In this document: piece after piece, positions 52,440 through 64,000 of the stretch
Layout of the letters: each line of letters opens with the position of its first letter
How positions within the stretch are numbered: position 1 is the first letter of the stretch
Position numbers and translations under genes: made by a program
Assembly: GCA_023101725.1 (NCBI GenBank)
Contig: JALJCO010001058.1
Coordinates: forward strand, 248,001 to 312,000
Length of the DNA: 64,000 nucleotides
DNA from: Atherinomorus stipes
Lineage: Eukaryota; Chordata; Actinopteri; Atheriniformes; Atherinidae
Direction of reading: 5' to 3'
The notes under the pieces: generated by a model
What the model saw: the letters and a program-made list of their open reading frames with translations, nothing else
Told to the model about the DNA's origin: nothing
The model's database searches: none

Positions 52440-52560
52440 CCCAGTCTGTCTCTGCAAGATGTAGGCGCAGCTGATTTGCATATATATTAATGTCCCTTAT
52501 TGTATAGATTAGATCCCATTAGTTGTGGTGATTCTGGTAGAAGGTGCAGTCACAAGAATG
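52440..52560. promoter_or_regulatory. candidate element with octamer site
   Basis: A perfect octamer ATTTGCAT at 52474-52481 is followed by ATTAATG, a SOX-type TTATTGT and GATTAGATCCCATTAG. Repeat-free. Inference. Confidence 0.25.
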
Positions 52561-55500
52561 CTAAAAGTCCTGCTTTTATGTTAAAATTATATTTAAATTG
52601 TTGGAGGCCAAGGGAAGAAAGGATGAGGTTACGGCCCCCATACAAGGTTACAGGCGATAAGACACCCTGACTATCTTGACAAAAGGCTGAGATTAGATCC
52701 TAAATGCCTGAAAAGAAAAAAAAAAAAAAAAAGCTTTAAAAGAAACTTAATTAGCTGTCTATGTATTTACATTGTTCATGTCTTAAATGACCAGTTTTCC
52801 AAGCTTGAAAAAGGTGTTTTTGAAAGGAGCAGACAGCCTGCTGGGATTCAGATTTGGCCTCATTCCTTGGCTTGTGCACTTTACATCAACTCTGGGAGTT
52901 AACATCAGGGCAAAGTGATCATTCTCTGAGCTGTTTGTCAAGAGAATTATGAAGCTGTGAGAAGCTCCTCCCGTGCCATCTGTAGAAGAGAGGTCATCAG
53001 ATAGCAGCGATGATGAGAGAGAGGAGGAGAAAATCAGGAACAGAGAAGCACTCTGATAACAGCAATAGTTTAATCTGACTGCTGCTTGTGATTTACGAGA
53101 AAGCTGAAACCTTGGAAAGTGAGTCTCTGTGCTGTTTTGCCTTAATTCACTGATGATTTGCATCACCCAGATGATTTTAAAATATGATCAATGCAAAATC
53201 AAATATATTGAGGTAGAATTGTAACATTTAATGCAAAGAAAACAATGTGGTTGTTTTAGATGATTTTGTAGTCATTAATATTTAATTTGAAGATCTTTTG
53301 AGCGATTTCATACATTTTTAAGGTGCTATTTTATTAAGAACAGTATTGTTCATCATCTTTCATCACCATCCTTCGGAATATCATCAGACTCAGCTCTCCT
53401 TTTCAGCTCCTTAGTGTTTTCTAATCTGCCATTAGTTTATTGTTTTTTTAAATTATTATTATTGTCTAAAATGATAAAAAAAAAGACAGAGTAATGCAGC
53501 CAAAGTGATGAACTGTTCTCTTACAGATAACTTTAAGCTTCTTTCTTGAACTAAAAGGAGAACATGATGAAATCATCATCATAAAATCAAGATCAGTGGT
53601 GGAAGTGAGCATTTTCTATATGGTGTTAGCTGACCCGAAACACGAGGGGAGGACTCTGAGTTGTTGCTTCTCCACATTGGGAGGCAAATCCAGGAGCAGC
53701 AGCCAGATGAATACTTCAGTTTTCCAGAGTAGTGGGAGGAGATGGTCAGGTTCTGTTCAGACTGCTGCCAATATGGACATGGATGAAAGATGGGGAATGG
53801 ATTCACTATCAATATCATTATCTGGTTATCTTATCACTTTGTCTATGGCATTAGTCCCATAAAAAAACAAAACAAAATGAAAAACTGCTACCTGCCTTGA
53901 AACACCAAAACAGTATGCAAAGATATTCACCAGCTGTTTAAAAAAACAAACAAACAAACAAAAAAAACAGCAAACATTTAACATACAGATATTTTTCTCA
54001 GCACTTATTGAAACTGAAACTATAGCCAGGTGGAGAAGGCCTATTAAATAAGAAACCACACTAAAATGTGGTATATAAATACTGTTTTATAGCTTGTTCA
54101 TCACTCCAGTGTCCAAGAACATTTGAAACAAACTTGATCAGTGTCCAACCATCTGTTTAGACTGTAGTTTTCTGTTGAATTATTCAGTATATTTTGAAAA
54201 TGAATTCATGCACTAAAGTCAAAATCATTTTAAAAATGGTGGGATGCCCTGAAAAATATGACTGAAAACACATTGCAATGATTTGCAAAGGTGGAAAAAG
54301 CTTTTTTAAAGGCTTTAAAAAGAGGAATTATTATTTTTTTGTTGTTTTTGAATATGTGGTTATTTAGCATCTCTTAATAAATCAAAGTGTCATGTTTACC
54401 AAGCTATAAAATGTTAAACACATGCTACTTTATTCAATATTTTAGCTTCTGTCTTATTTAGGACCTTTAGTCATAACTTTTTTTTTTTTTTTTTGCAAAG
54501 CACCAAATATTTCCTGTTAGGTCTGCAGGCCATTCAGTGCTCAGAGTAAACTGAGCCGTCGTGTATTGATATGTGCAGGATGTGCTTTAGTTTCAATAAT
54601 GTTGTTTCCACAATGTCTGCAGTTTTACACTGAGAACGTTAGCGTTAAATCTTTTTAAAAATCTTTTCTTTCTTTTTTTGGCTATTTGACAGGTGTTTAT
54701 TTGATCAACTACAATCAAATTAAAAAATGGCCTCATTTTTATGAAAGACAAAAGATTTCAGTTTTGCCAAATGACTTTGAATTAAAGATTATTTGCAAAT
54801 TGTTATACTTTAGTTTTTAGATTTTACATAACATTTTTTTTACGTCTTCTAGAAAAAGGGCAGTAATTGCATATAATAGCTCATAAAAATCTTCACTATA
54901 TGATGCATGTGATTTTTTAAAAATGTGTTTTTCATCCTAAATGTTTTTTCCTTTCAAATTTTCCACAGATCACATTTAAAGTGTAGCAAGAAATTTATGA
55001 CACATGAATGTAAGAGAGCAGCGTTCACCTGCGTGAATTAAAAGTGAGTTAGAAATAAACTTTGTGGCATTTGTGGCTCTCCCTCTAAGTGTAACAGTCT
55101 TATCTTTAATCAATTCAAACAGATTTTTATTGACACAATGAACATTGTTTCAAAGGATACGATTACAGGAAATGACTTCATTTAGCATCCATATTAATCA
55201 TTATTCAGCTAATCAACATTCGTAGACTTGCCCTGAGCAGGGTAGTGTTTTTTTCTCTGTGTGTGTGTGTGTGTGAAAGACAATTTGTGTAAGGGTGGGG
55301 AGTGCTGGGAGACAAGGGCTTTCTCCCACTTCCATTTGCTCAAAGCTCAGAGGATCTTTTTTGCATCCTGTCTCAATTAGTTACTCACACTGTCACTCTG
55401 TCTGTCACATCCTGGTGTGTCACACTGACACAACCGGGGAGTGGGTTGTCTGGATGAACAAACGAGTCTGAAAGCGAGCATCCAGAGTGAGAGCGTGGGT

Positions 55501-55999
55501 CACACTCTGTGCCTAGGGCCACCATATTCCTTTACTACTCAAGGGTTCAATTTTCAGAAAGCTACTTAGGTATTATTCTAATCCCCACCCAGCATTTTCT
55601 CCCCCTAGGCCAGAACATCAGGTTACCATTTTGGACACTTGATCAGGCGCAGTGCTAAAGTTTGAAGTTACACTTCACGGTTTAGTTTGTTTCAACACTG
55701 TGTGTGGCATAAGAAGCTAACAATGGCAGATTTAAGGTTTTTAGTCTTTATTAGAGCATTGCAATGGTCTACTGCTCCCAGTTAATATGTGACTGTTAGG
55801 AAGCCGGAGCTGCCAATCTATATCTGATGGAATAGGCGCCAACTTATTAATAAAACATCATCTCCTAATTTGCTATAACAACACATTAGCATGACAAAAT
55901 CAATGGCTTTGATTTGGTATTCATGTGTTTCTCTGAACATATTTGCTGTTCTCTTGGGTCCGTCAATACTCTGAGGTGGTGTAACTTCAGGCTGCTGCA

Positions 56000-56240
56000 G
56001 ATGGGGGGGAGCAGTGGAGGTTACAGCCAGGACTGCTGGGAGTTGCGGGGACGGCCGCCTCTATGGGATGTTTTTCTCTTGTACAGTTTTGTTGTCTAAA
56101 TGTTTTACAAACTTAATTGGCATCCCCGAGGGAAGGCTGCCAGCTGTCTGCCTGATGGCGAGGGTTTCTAATTTGGTGCATGGCGAAGGTTAGTTGACGG
56201 GGTAGCTAGTGGAGCGGAGCAGGGCGTGCAACATGCCGCA
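56000..56240. promoter_or_regulatory. candidate conserved non-coding block
   Basis: TTACAAACTTAATTGGCATC is followed by GC-richer CCGAGGGAAGGCTGCCAGC, an E-box-like CAGCTG and TTTCTAATTTGGTGC. The texture resembles vertebrate conserved elements. Inference. Confidence 0.28.
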
Positions 56241-58859
56241 TGCTGCACATGGCCTGATCAAGCCCAGGGTTTGCTTGTTTTTCCCCTCGTTTGTTCTACA
56301 ACAGCTTCACCAGGAAAGAGCGAAACAGCTGCTATCTAACAAGCAGAGTGCAGAGAGTGCTGGTCCGTGATGCTGGAAAGAGATGTTGGAGAGAGCAGGC
56401 CAACTGCTGGTGGAGCTGGCAACAGGCAGGGTGCATGAACCTGATCGTGACCTGGTACATGTCAGCTCTAACTTACAGATAGCTCTTTTTTTGTCACAGT
56501 TAAAGTGGGATTTAAAAATGACTGTGTTTCACAAAGGTCTTTGAACTATAAAACTCTTCACAGCAAACTGATTTTATTGCTTTCCACTCAATAACTCTCT
56601 TCTCTGACTCTATAAGTGAAGCTCCAAGTTTTCTTTTTAACTCCAGCCAACCATTTAAAATTGGCAGTCCGATGACACAGAGATTTCAAAGGTCGGGGTA
56701 CCAATTTAAAAAACCAAACTAAGCTTGATTTTTGCTTTAAGCACTAATTAATATAAAAGGATGGAATAAAGAGCTTTGGATTATTAAAAGTTTAGTTAAG
56801 GAATGATGGTGGATAAGAAACTGCCGAAACTGTAATGCACTTTCACCAAAGATTTGTCTTTACAATAATGGACTCTAAATACAAAACCACAACATGAATA
56901 ACTGTTTTTATTAAAAAATCTTGACTGTCTAATAAAATTATTCATCTTTCTCAAAACATTATATCATAATACTTCAGAGATCAATGTTGCATGAGTTACA
57001 CTTAGCTAAAGTGATCCTGATAGTTTAGTGTAAACCAGATTACCATTACTAGTGCTTCTTGTTGGTACTTTGACTCATGATGTCACTGAACTGGACTGAC
57101 AAAGTGAATTATGGAAGCACGATTCCCATTTCATTCTATCTAAAAAAAGATCAGTTCTGATTTTGATCAGTATTGTTTCAAGCACATCACTGGGGTGGCC
57201 ATATTTTTTCCTAAAGGTGCTGCTTTCAGGGCTTCAAGAGTTGGCACAGCACGTTTCTCATGCACAACACTTGCTTATTGATCACAGCATCTTGCATGGA
57301 GATACTACACCTGACCTCAACTTGCAGACAAAAAGACATGAGAGTGATGGACCTTTAGCTGGCTGTGAGATCCTGGCAGCTCATTATCAGTCTGGCTGTA
57401 TTTTGGACTCACAAGTGTGGTTCAATCAAAGATAATAAGCTCTTCAAACAATCCCAGAGTCATGATTACCAGAGAATGTGGTCTAACATAACTGTAGAAT
57501 ACAGTGTAATACCATCCTTTCATATTGTCAAAGCTTACAGGCTTGCCCCTGGAGAGAGGTGGAAGTTACTGGACCATTTCTGAATGCATTGTAGCCACAG
57601 CACACTGAGGTTATGCACGCAACAAATGACATTTCAAATGAGTTTTAAAGTTAGCTTTAAGTGCTTGTGCTTTCTTCAGTATATTACCTCTGATGATGAT
57701 TTGATTTGTACTTCAAGACACAAAGATTTGATCCACATTACCAGAAAGCATAGATGAGTTTCCACCTAGTGGAAGGTGTGCGATTTCCACAGCTCTCTAC
57801 ACACTCATACTGTATCCACACACAAATCCATCCATAGCCTGTCTTCATCTCAGCTAACATAGGTGAGCCCTGCTGTAGTGGTCTACGGAGCAGGGTGGGT
57901 TGTGGCTTGCTGGGTCTAACCCCTGCCAGTGAGCTCCGTCTGTAGGACATGTTGACTCTGCACACATTATCACCAATGCATGGTGCTGCATAGTCATACA
58001 GGATAATTGGGCTGCAGCGATGGCACAACAGCAGGATGTGTAAAAGTTTGCGAGTTTTTCAAGGGTAAACAGGACTAGTCTCCCTGACAAAATGGGGATG
58101 ACGTCTGAGTGACTTTTAAACTCTTTCTCAAAAGCATGTTTTGTGGTCCAGCTGTGATCTCATTACAGCAACTTGGTTATTTACAAAGAAGAAAAGAAGA
58201 AGTTCACCTGAGATTCAACAGTTCCAGTCAGCAGAAACAAAAACTCTCCGAGTTCATTCCTCCGCAACTTTTAATTGTGACCAGTCTGCAAGATATGACT
58301 TGAGTACCCCATCAGGAGATGACGAACAGCTGCAACCTCTCTACTAAAGATGGGATACTCGGCAAAAATCTTGGCTCAAGGCCCTTTTGGATTTTTTTTT
58401 TTCTTTCAAACAAGAGGCCGGATGTGGAGGATGTAGAGGATCAAGGGATCTAAAGCTTAGTAAGAGCAGTGCATTCATGACGCATGTCTCTGATGGCTGG
58501 GACTGGAGCGAACATATGCTGAGGTCTTTATTGGCATTCTAGGGGAGATTGGAGGGACAATCAATTAGCTATGAAGCTGCGTATCCCTAGGGGCTCTTGG
58601 GATATCCAGATGTCTTAGTAGCCATACACACACCAAGATGCTAATTCACAGGGCTTGACTTTATGAGCAAATGCCACTCGCTGAATACTACAAGCTGATT
58701 TGTTGGTTATTATTATGTGGATGACACATGTATTGGCAGGTGTGAGTGGATAAAGTGAACAGAGAATTTATGCATCTGAACCTGGGTGGTAGAGGCAAGC
58801 CTGGAGTTAGTGTAGCTGCTCTTGACTTTAACTGGCCTCATAATAGTCTAATTGATAAG

Positions 58860-59180
58860 TGTTGTGAGTGGGATAGGATGGGGGCAAAGGGTTGCACTGC
58901 ACCCCAAGCTGTGGTGCAGACTTGAGAGGAGCATGCGGGGGCACTGCTGATTATTCAACATGTTTCTCTAATCCCAGCCCTTGTGGTAGGAACCTGTGAA
59001 AGAGCCTGGTCTTTGTGCCGGGGGGCTAATCGTGTTTTGGAAACGCCGATCGAGGCTAATCTTCTGGCCTGCCTCTAATGTGGAGCCGCTGATATCCTCT
59101 GCTGCGATAAATTAAGCTACTTATTAATCTAATTATGGTACATTCATCCCCACAAACTTTCATGTGACTTGGAAAGCCCC
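58860..59180. promoter_or_regulatory. candidate conserved non-coding block
   Basis: A CpG-containing block (GGCTAATCGTGTTTTGG, GAAACGCCGATCGAGG) passes into a homeodomain-rich end (GATAAATTAAGC, TTATTAATCTAATTATGG). It holds an OTX-type TAATCC at 58969-58974. It is the most enhancer-like island of the distal flank. Confidence 0.3.
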
Positions 59181-60429
59181 CTTCACTATTAACTCCTGCT
59201 CCCCTCTATCCGCCCCTCTCCAAACTCGGATCTAGAGACTGACTGCCCTCTTTCTCTTTCAGACTGCCTGGCCCTGGTCGGCCCAATTAGGAACCCTCAG
59301 GATCTTGCCTCTAACGAGCCTCCAGGCTCCAGTCAGGCTCTCACAGGCTGGGGTCAGTCCTACTTATTCTCCTTCCACCCCCCACTAGAATCTCCACCGG
59401 CTCCATTCTGTCCATCTTTAACCAGTTTTGCTTTATCTTGTTTAAGACAACATATCTATTTTCTTACATTTTATCTTCCCTTGCTGTGTATTATACAAAA
59501 AGGCAGCCTTTGAAATTTAACTGTTCACTTTGTTTTGCTTTAATCTTTCACTCCATCTCTTTGTTGCACGCTTTACATTTGACTTATGCTAAAATGAACC
59601 TCTTAACAACTTGCCTTCATCAAAAGTTACCGTGGGCTCTTTCTGTGTGATTCCATGCTGCTGCCCTCAGCTTAAGTCTGATGCAGCTCCTGCTGTGTTT
59701 GCTGGTCTTTCACAGGATGCCACATCCCAGTTAGGTGGGAATCTTGAAGATCTGCGAAAGTCTGGGGAAGTGAGAGCAGGATGACAGGGCCCTTCCCTCC
59801 ATGGACAGTGACCCTGAAGGGAGATGAAAGAACTTCATGTCTGCACTTTAGCGGCTAAAACAGGGCTCCAACCATCCGTGAAGGCTCCCTTATACCCATC
59901 CCACCCCGCTGACTTTTCATCTGCACCTCTCCCCTTCCCCACTTTCTTTGATTTTAGGTGAGGTGGAGAAAAGTGTCAGAGTACCCAGTGTTTGGATCTC
60001 TAATTTTCCTCAGCTACTTATTGCTTTTCTCATGCTTTTGCTCTTTTTTCCTTGTCCTGGAGGCCATTGAGAACTATTTCTTCTTTAGTCTTTCACTTGC
60101 AAAAGCAAAGCTGATTTTTTTTATTCACCAAAAGCTAAAAATTACGTTTTTTTGTTGCAGCTCAGATGTGCAGGACCATTTTTAGTGTTTGTCTACTTTG
60201 CTACTTTTTCTCTGAAGACCAACAAAATGCTCTTTAATCAAATTCTCAATCATTTGTTGCACTTTGCCCCGTTGCAACTCCAGTTTAACAGGTATAATCT
60301 GAGTGGCATTAAGCATCTGGTGCTCCTTCAGTGATGTTGTGGATGTGTTCTTTCCTCAAAGTGAAGAGGAGCAGTGGGACAACAGGAAGGCACTCGCTGT
60401 CGTTTGTTCTGAGAAACAAAGGTTCTGTG

Positions 60430-60600
60430 CCGCTATCAAACTCCCATTAGATATGGAGAATTGAGTGTGTGGTCTTCAACACATACCAAACAGCGAGGTG
60501 ATAACACAACGCAGAGGCAGGCCAGGATGCTAATTGCATGCCGAATATTTATAGTCCAGACAATTAGCTGTTGCCTTTTATATGCAAAACAACAACAACA
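60430..60600. promoter_or_regulatory. candidate POU/homeodomain element
   Basis: CCCATTAGATATGG, GATGCTAATTGCATGCC and GACAATTAGCTG lie within 130 bases. TAATTGCAT joins a homeodomain and a POU half-site. Inference. Confidence 0.27.
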
Positions 60601-62547
60601 GCAGTGGCAACAGAGAGAGGGATGAGGACGTGGGGGGTAAGTAATTAAGATGCTCAAAACAGGACAGGGACATGCAGTCTGTTGTGCTCTGATTTGTTGC
60701 TAACAAACACAATAATTAGCCTGTTATTGCTGGATAATGAAGTTGCCAGTGTCCTTTTCCCTCAGCCGAGTGACATCCTGAGCAAGGATGTTCTCAGTAA
60801 TGCTGCTGTGGACAGGATCCTGAGGACCGGGAGGCTGAGAGGTTTGGGGTTAGAAAAGGTTGGAACTTGTTTGGTTAACATTACATACTGACTGTTTTGT
60901 TTTGTACAGTGGTATGCTTCATTTAAAGGAAGTTTTGAGAAGGAATCATCATTTCTTATTTGGCATGAAAGCAGTGTTACAATAAAACATGCACTATCTC
61001 CATTTGTATGAGTATACATAAGTGTGCCAGTCCATGTGTGTGTAACTCCATATGGTTGTGACCGCAGGTTCACTGAATCAACAATGCTGTCTGGCAGGAT
61101 TAGGTGCAGCTCGAGCTGATTTGATATTTGTGGCTGATAGTGCTTGTAAGCATGCCTTTGTTCCCTCCCATTGTGGCCAAGATTAAGGCAAACCTCCTCT
61201 TCATCATCCTGCTTCGGTGTAGTAATAACCTAGATAAAGCTACTCTTTGATTGAATCATTTCTGTGTGTGTTCAGGACCTCCTCACTCTTACTCCCTGTC
61301 AGCTGTCGCTTTCACGTCAGATGCTTTATTTCTACTCTTCTCTCATAACTCTGTCACTCTCATTCATCTCTGTTTTTATTTTCTAACTTTTCATCTTTAA
61401 TACCTGTCAGTCACTGCTAGATGCTAATGAGAATGTTTGTGCATGTTGATTTGCACTAATTATGTCTTGAATATGATTTGAATGAGACAGTTTTTGCTGT
61501 TTGTTAATATTCAAACTGTGTAAAGATCTTCTGCGAGAACTTAAAAAAAATTCCAACAAGTCTGGTAGTTTGATAGTTTGGTTGAATATTTGCCAATTAA
61601 GCACATCTTAACAGTTGTTGAGAAATCTGAAATTGCAGGATACTTTGTAATCTTTATTGCTGATGTTGTAGTTACAGTGTTTTCATGTGTTTGGTGCATC
61701 CATTTAGTTTTCATATGTCCAAAAGACATCATTTCAGAAATCTCTGGGGTTGTTCAGATGCTTGCGAATCTACAGTATGCTGATCTGATTTTCTTTTTAG
61801 TCAGAAACAGACTTTTTCCTACAGCTATTCCAAAAAAGCTATATTCATTCAGTCTTTTTCTATTTTTACTGTTATACACCTTTAGATTTATATATATCAA
61901 CTGAGGCCGGTTTTCTGAGATTCTGAGATGTAATTCTTGGAAATTTTGTCATTTCTCTGAACTTTGTACCGTCTGACCTTGGGCTGAACTTGCTGAAACA
62001 TCCATTGGCCTTAGATGTTTTGCCATTGTGAATGATTTAATTACTGTGGCATGATGGACTCCAAATTGTTCAAGGCTATCCTTAAAACCCTTATTCTTTG
62101 CATTGTTATAACACACATTTCAATATTTCAGACTGCCAAACTGACAAAACATCTGCTTTTATAAGTCTGATGAGCAGCATCTAGCTGCTCCTTACCCTCT
62201 AATTACATGGAAGCAGTAATAGTGCAGTAACAGCACAGCAGGTTTATGCAGAAAGTGCTTCTGATTTTGGCCTAGTTTTTCTTAATTAGATAATGACACT
62301 GTTTTGTATATTTACCTCTTTTTGAGACCTACTAAAGACCTTGTTGTCAATATTTCCTTTTATTTTGTTTTTTCCATTTATTCGTGTTCTGATACATTAA
62401 ACTGTAATTTTGGCAAAGAGAATACTTTCATTTATCTCTATTAGAGAAAATAACCTTTGGCCTGTGGCACACCGATCAAATGTTGTGATATGTTCCATGT
62501 TAATTTTCATGATGGTGATCCATTAGATATATCATTCATAAGCAATG

Positions 62548-62551
<4 letters not shown>

Positions 62552-62621
<70 letters not shown>
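62552..62621. repeat. (AT)35 microsatellite
   Basis: 70 bases of pure AT dinucleotide, the longest AT array in the window. Likely polymorphic and cruciform-prone. Confidence 0.95.
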
Positions 62622-62624
<3 letters not shown>

Positions 62625-62689
62625 TAATATATTTATTCTGCTTTTGCATTTGTTATTTTAGAGATATAAAGACCAAATGCAGTATAGGG

Positions 62690-63630
<941 letters not shown>

Positions 63631-63865
63631 ATCACTTAGTATATTTTTATAACCTTAACAGTACCACATAGCTGCTGCAAAGCGTACCCCTGCGAGTTCA
63701 AAACACTACAGAAGCCGAGATTGCGTGTTCTCTTTTTCTTTCTTTGTTTTAAATCAATAGCCAACCCCTCTCGTGTTTATCCAAGTTTGTCTGCAGTTCA
63801 TCTACTCTTAGCACAATGTACACAGCTAATTTCTTCTTCTAAGTGTGGCAAGGTACGCAGCGGAG

Positions 63866-63938
63866 GGCCTGGGCAGGATTTAATCCCCAGACTCCCTGGT
63901 GAGAGTCATGCGCGCTGACCATTCAGCCGAAGGGACAC
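63866..63938 (-). mobile_element. tRNA-derived SINE head (A and B boxes)
   Basis: On the - strand a polymerase III A box (CGGCTGAATGG, 63929-63919) is followed 32 bases later by a B-box-like GGATTAAATCC (63886-63876), the spacing of a tRNA gene. An anticodon-arm-like GACTC...GAGTC hairpin lies between them. The acceptor stem does not pair and the B box is mutated, so it is a SINE or tRNA pseudogene rather than a working tRNA. The SINE body probably extends toward 63650. Confidence 0.5.
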
Positions 63939-64000
63939 CCTGTGGCCAAGCAGCCAGGGCGCATGATCAGTCGGAGGCATAGTGACAGGACTCCACACTG

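Larger units (their letters stand above)
49000..62540. other. otx2 upstream gene desert
   Basis: No gene, pseudogene or RNA gene recognised in about 13.5 kb. Mostly AT-rich single-copy-like DNA with short simple repeats (G15 at 50760-50774, (TG)n at 55257-55275). Islands that look like regulatory DNA lie at 49360-49480, 52440-52560, 56000-56240, 58860-59180 and 60430-60600. Confidence 0.6.

Noticed and set aside
63866..63938. Functional tRNA gene
   Set aside because: The acceptor stem does not pair and the B box is mutated; a SINE or pseudo-tRNA is more likely.

Overview
The window is vertebrate nuclear DNA, almost certainly from a ray-finned (teleost) fish. It has GT-AG introns, AATAAA poly(A) signals, many microsatellites, decayed Tc1/mariner copies and a tRNA-derived SINE-like sequence. 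Two protein-coding genes are recognisable: tmem260 on the + strand and otx2 on the - strand. They converge, in the same order and orientation as TMEM260 and OTX2 in human 14q22.3. Nothing suggests a prokaryote, virus or plasmid.

Layout. 1-7253 is a tmem260 intron, because the 5' exons lie left of the window. 7254-15878 holds 13 tmem260 coding exons, which join in frame into 589 C-terminal residues plus a stop; the probable 3' UTR runs to about 17270. 17270-36165 is a gene-free interval with old Tc1 DNA (23760-24455) and several blocks that look like conserved regulatory DNA. 36165-41150 is otx2: 3' UTR, three coding exons (290 residues, complete), a non-coding first exon and a promoter with two CCAAT boxes. 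41150-64000 is the upstream flank of otx2. I recognise no gene there, only microsatellites, G runs, candidate enhancers, a hint of an antisense transcript, and a repeat cluster at 62550-64000.

How it works together. TMEM260 is a membrane protein of the endoplasmic reticulum, described as an O-mannosyltransferase for plexin, MET and RON receptors. OTX2 is a nuclear K50 homeodomain factor for forebrain, midbrain, eye and anterior endoderm. They share no pathway. Their linkage fits a genomic regulatory block in which enhancers of otx2 sit in introns of the bystander tmem260 and in the deserts on both sides. The conserved-element calls come from reading composition and homeodomain, SOX and POU-like motifs, not from alignment, so their confidence is low.

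I found no undescribed gene system. The most useful leads are non-coding: paired OTX-type sites near otx2, a four-copy TGATCA cluster with competing hairpins, a 16-bp CpG palindrome, an antisense-transcript candidate and long G runs.
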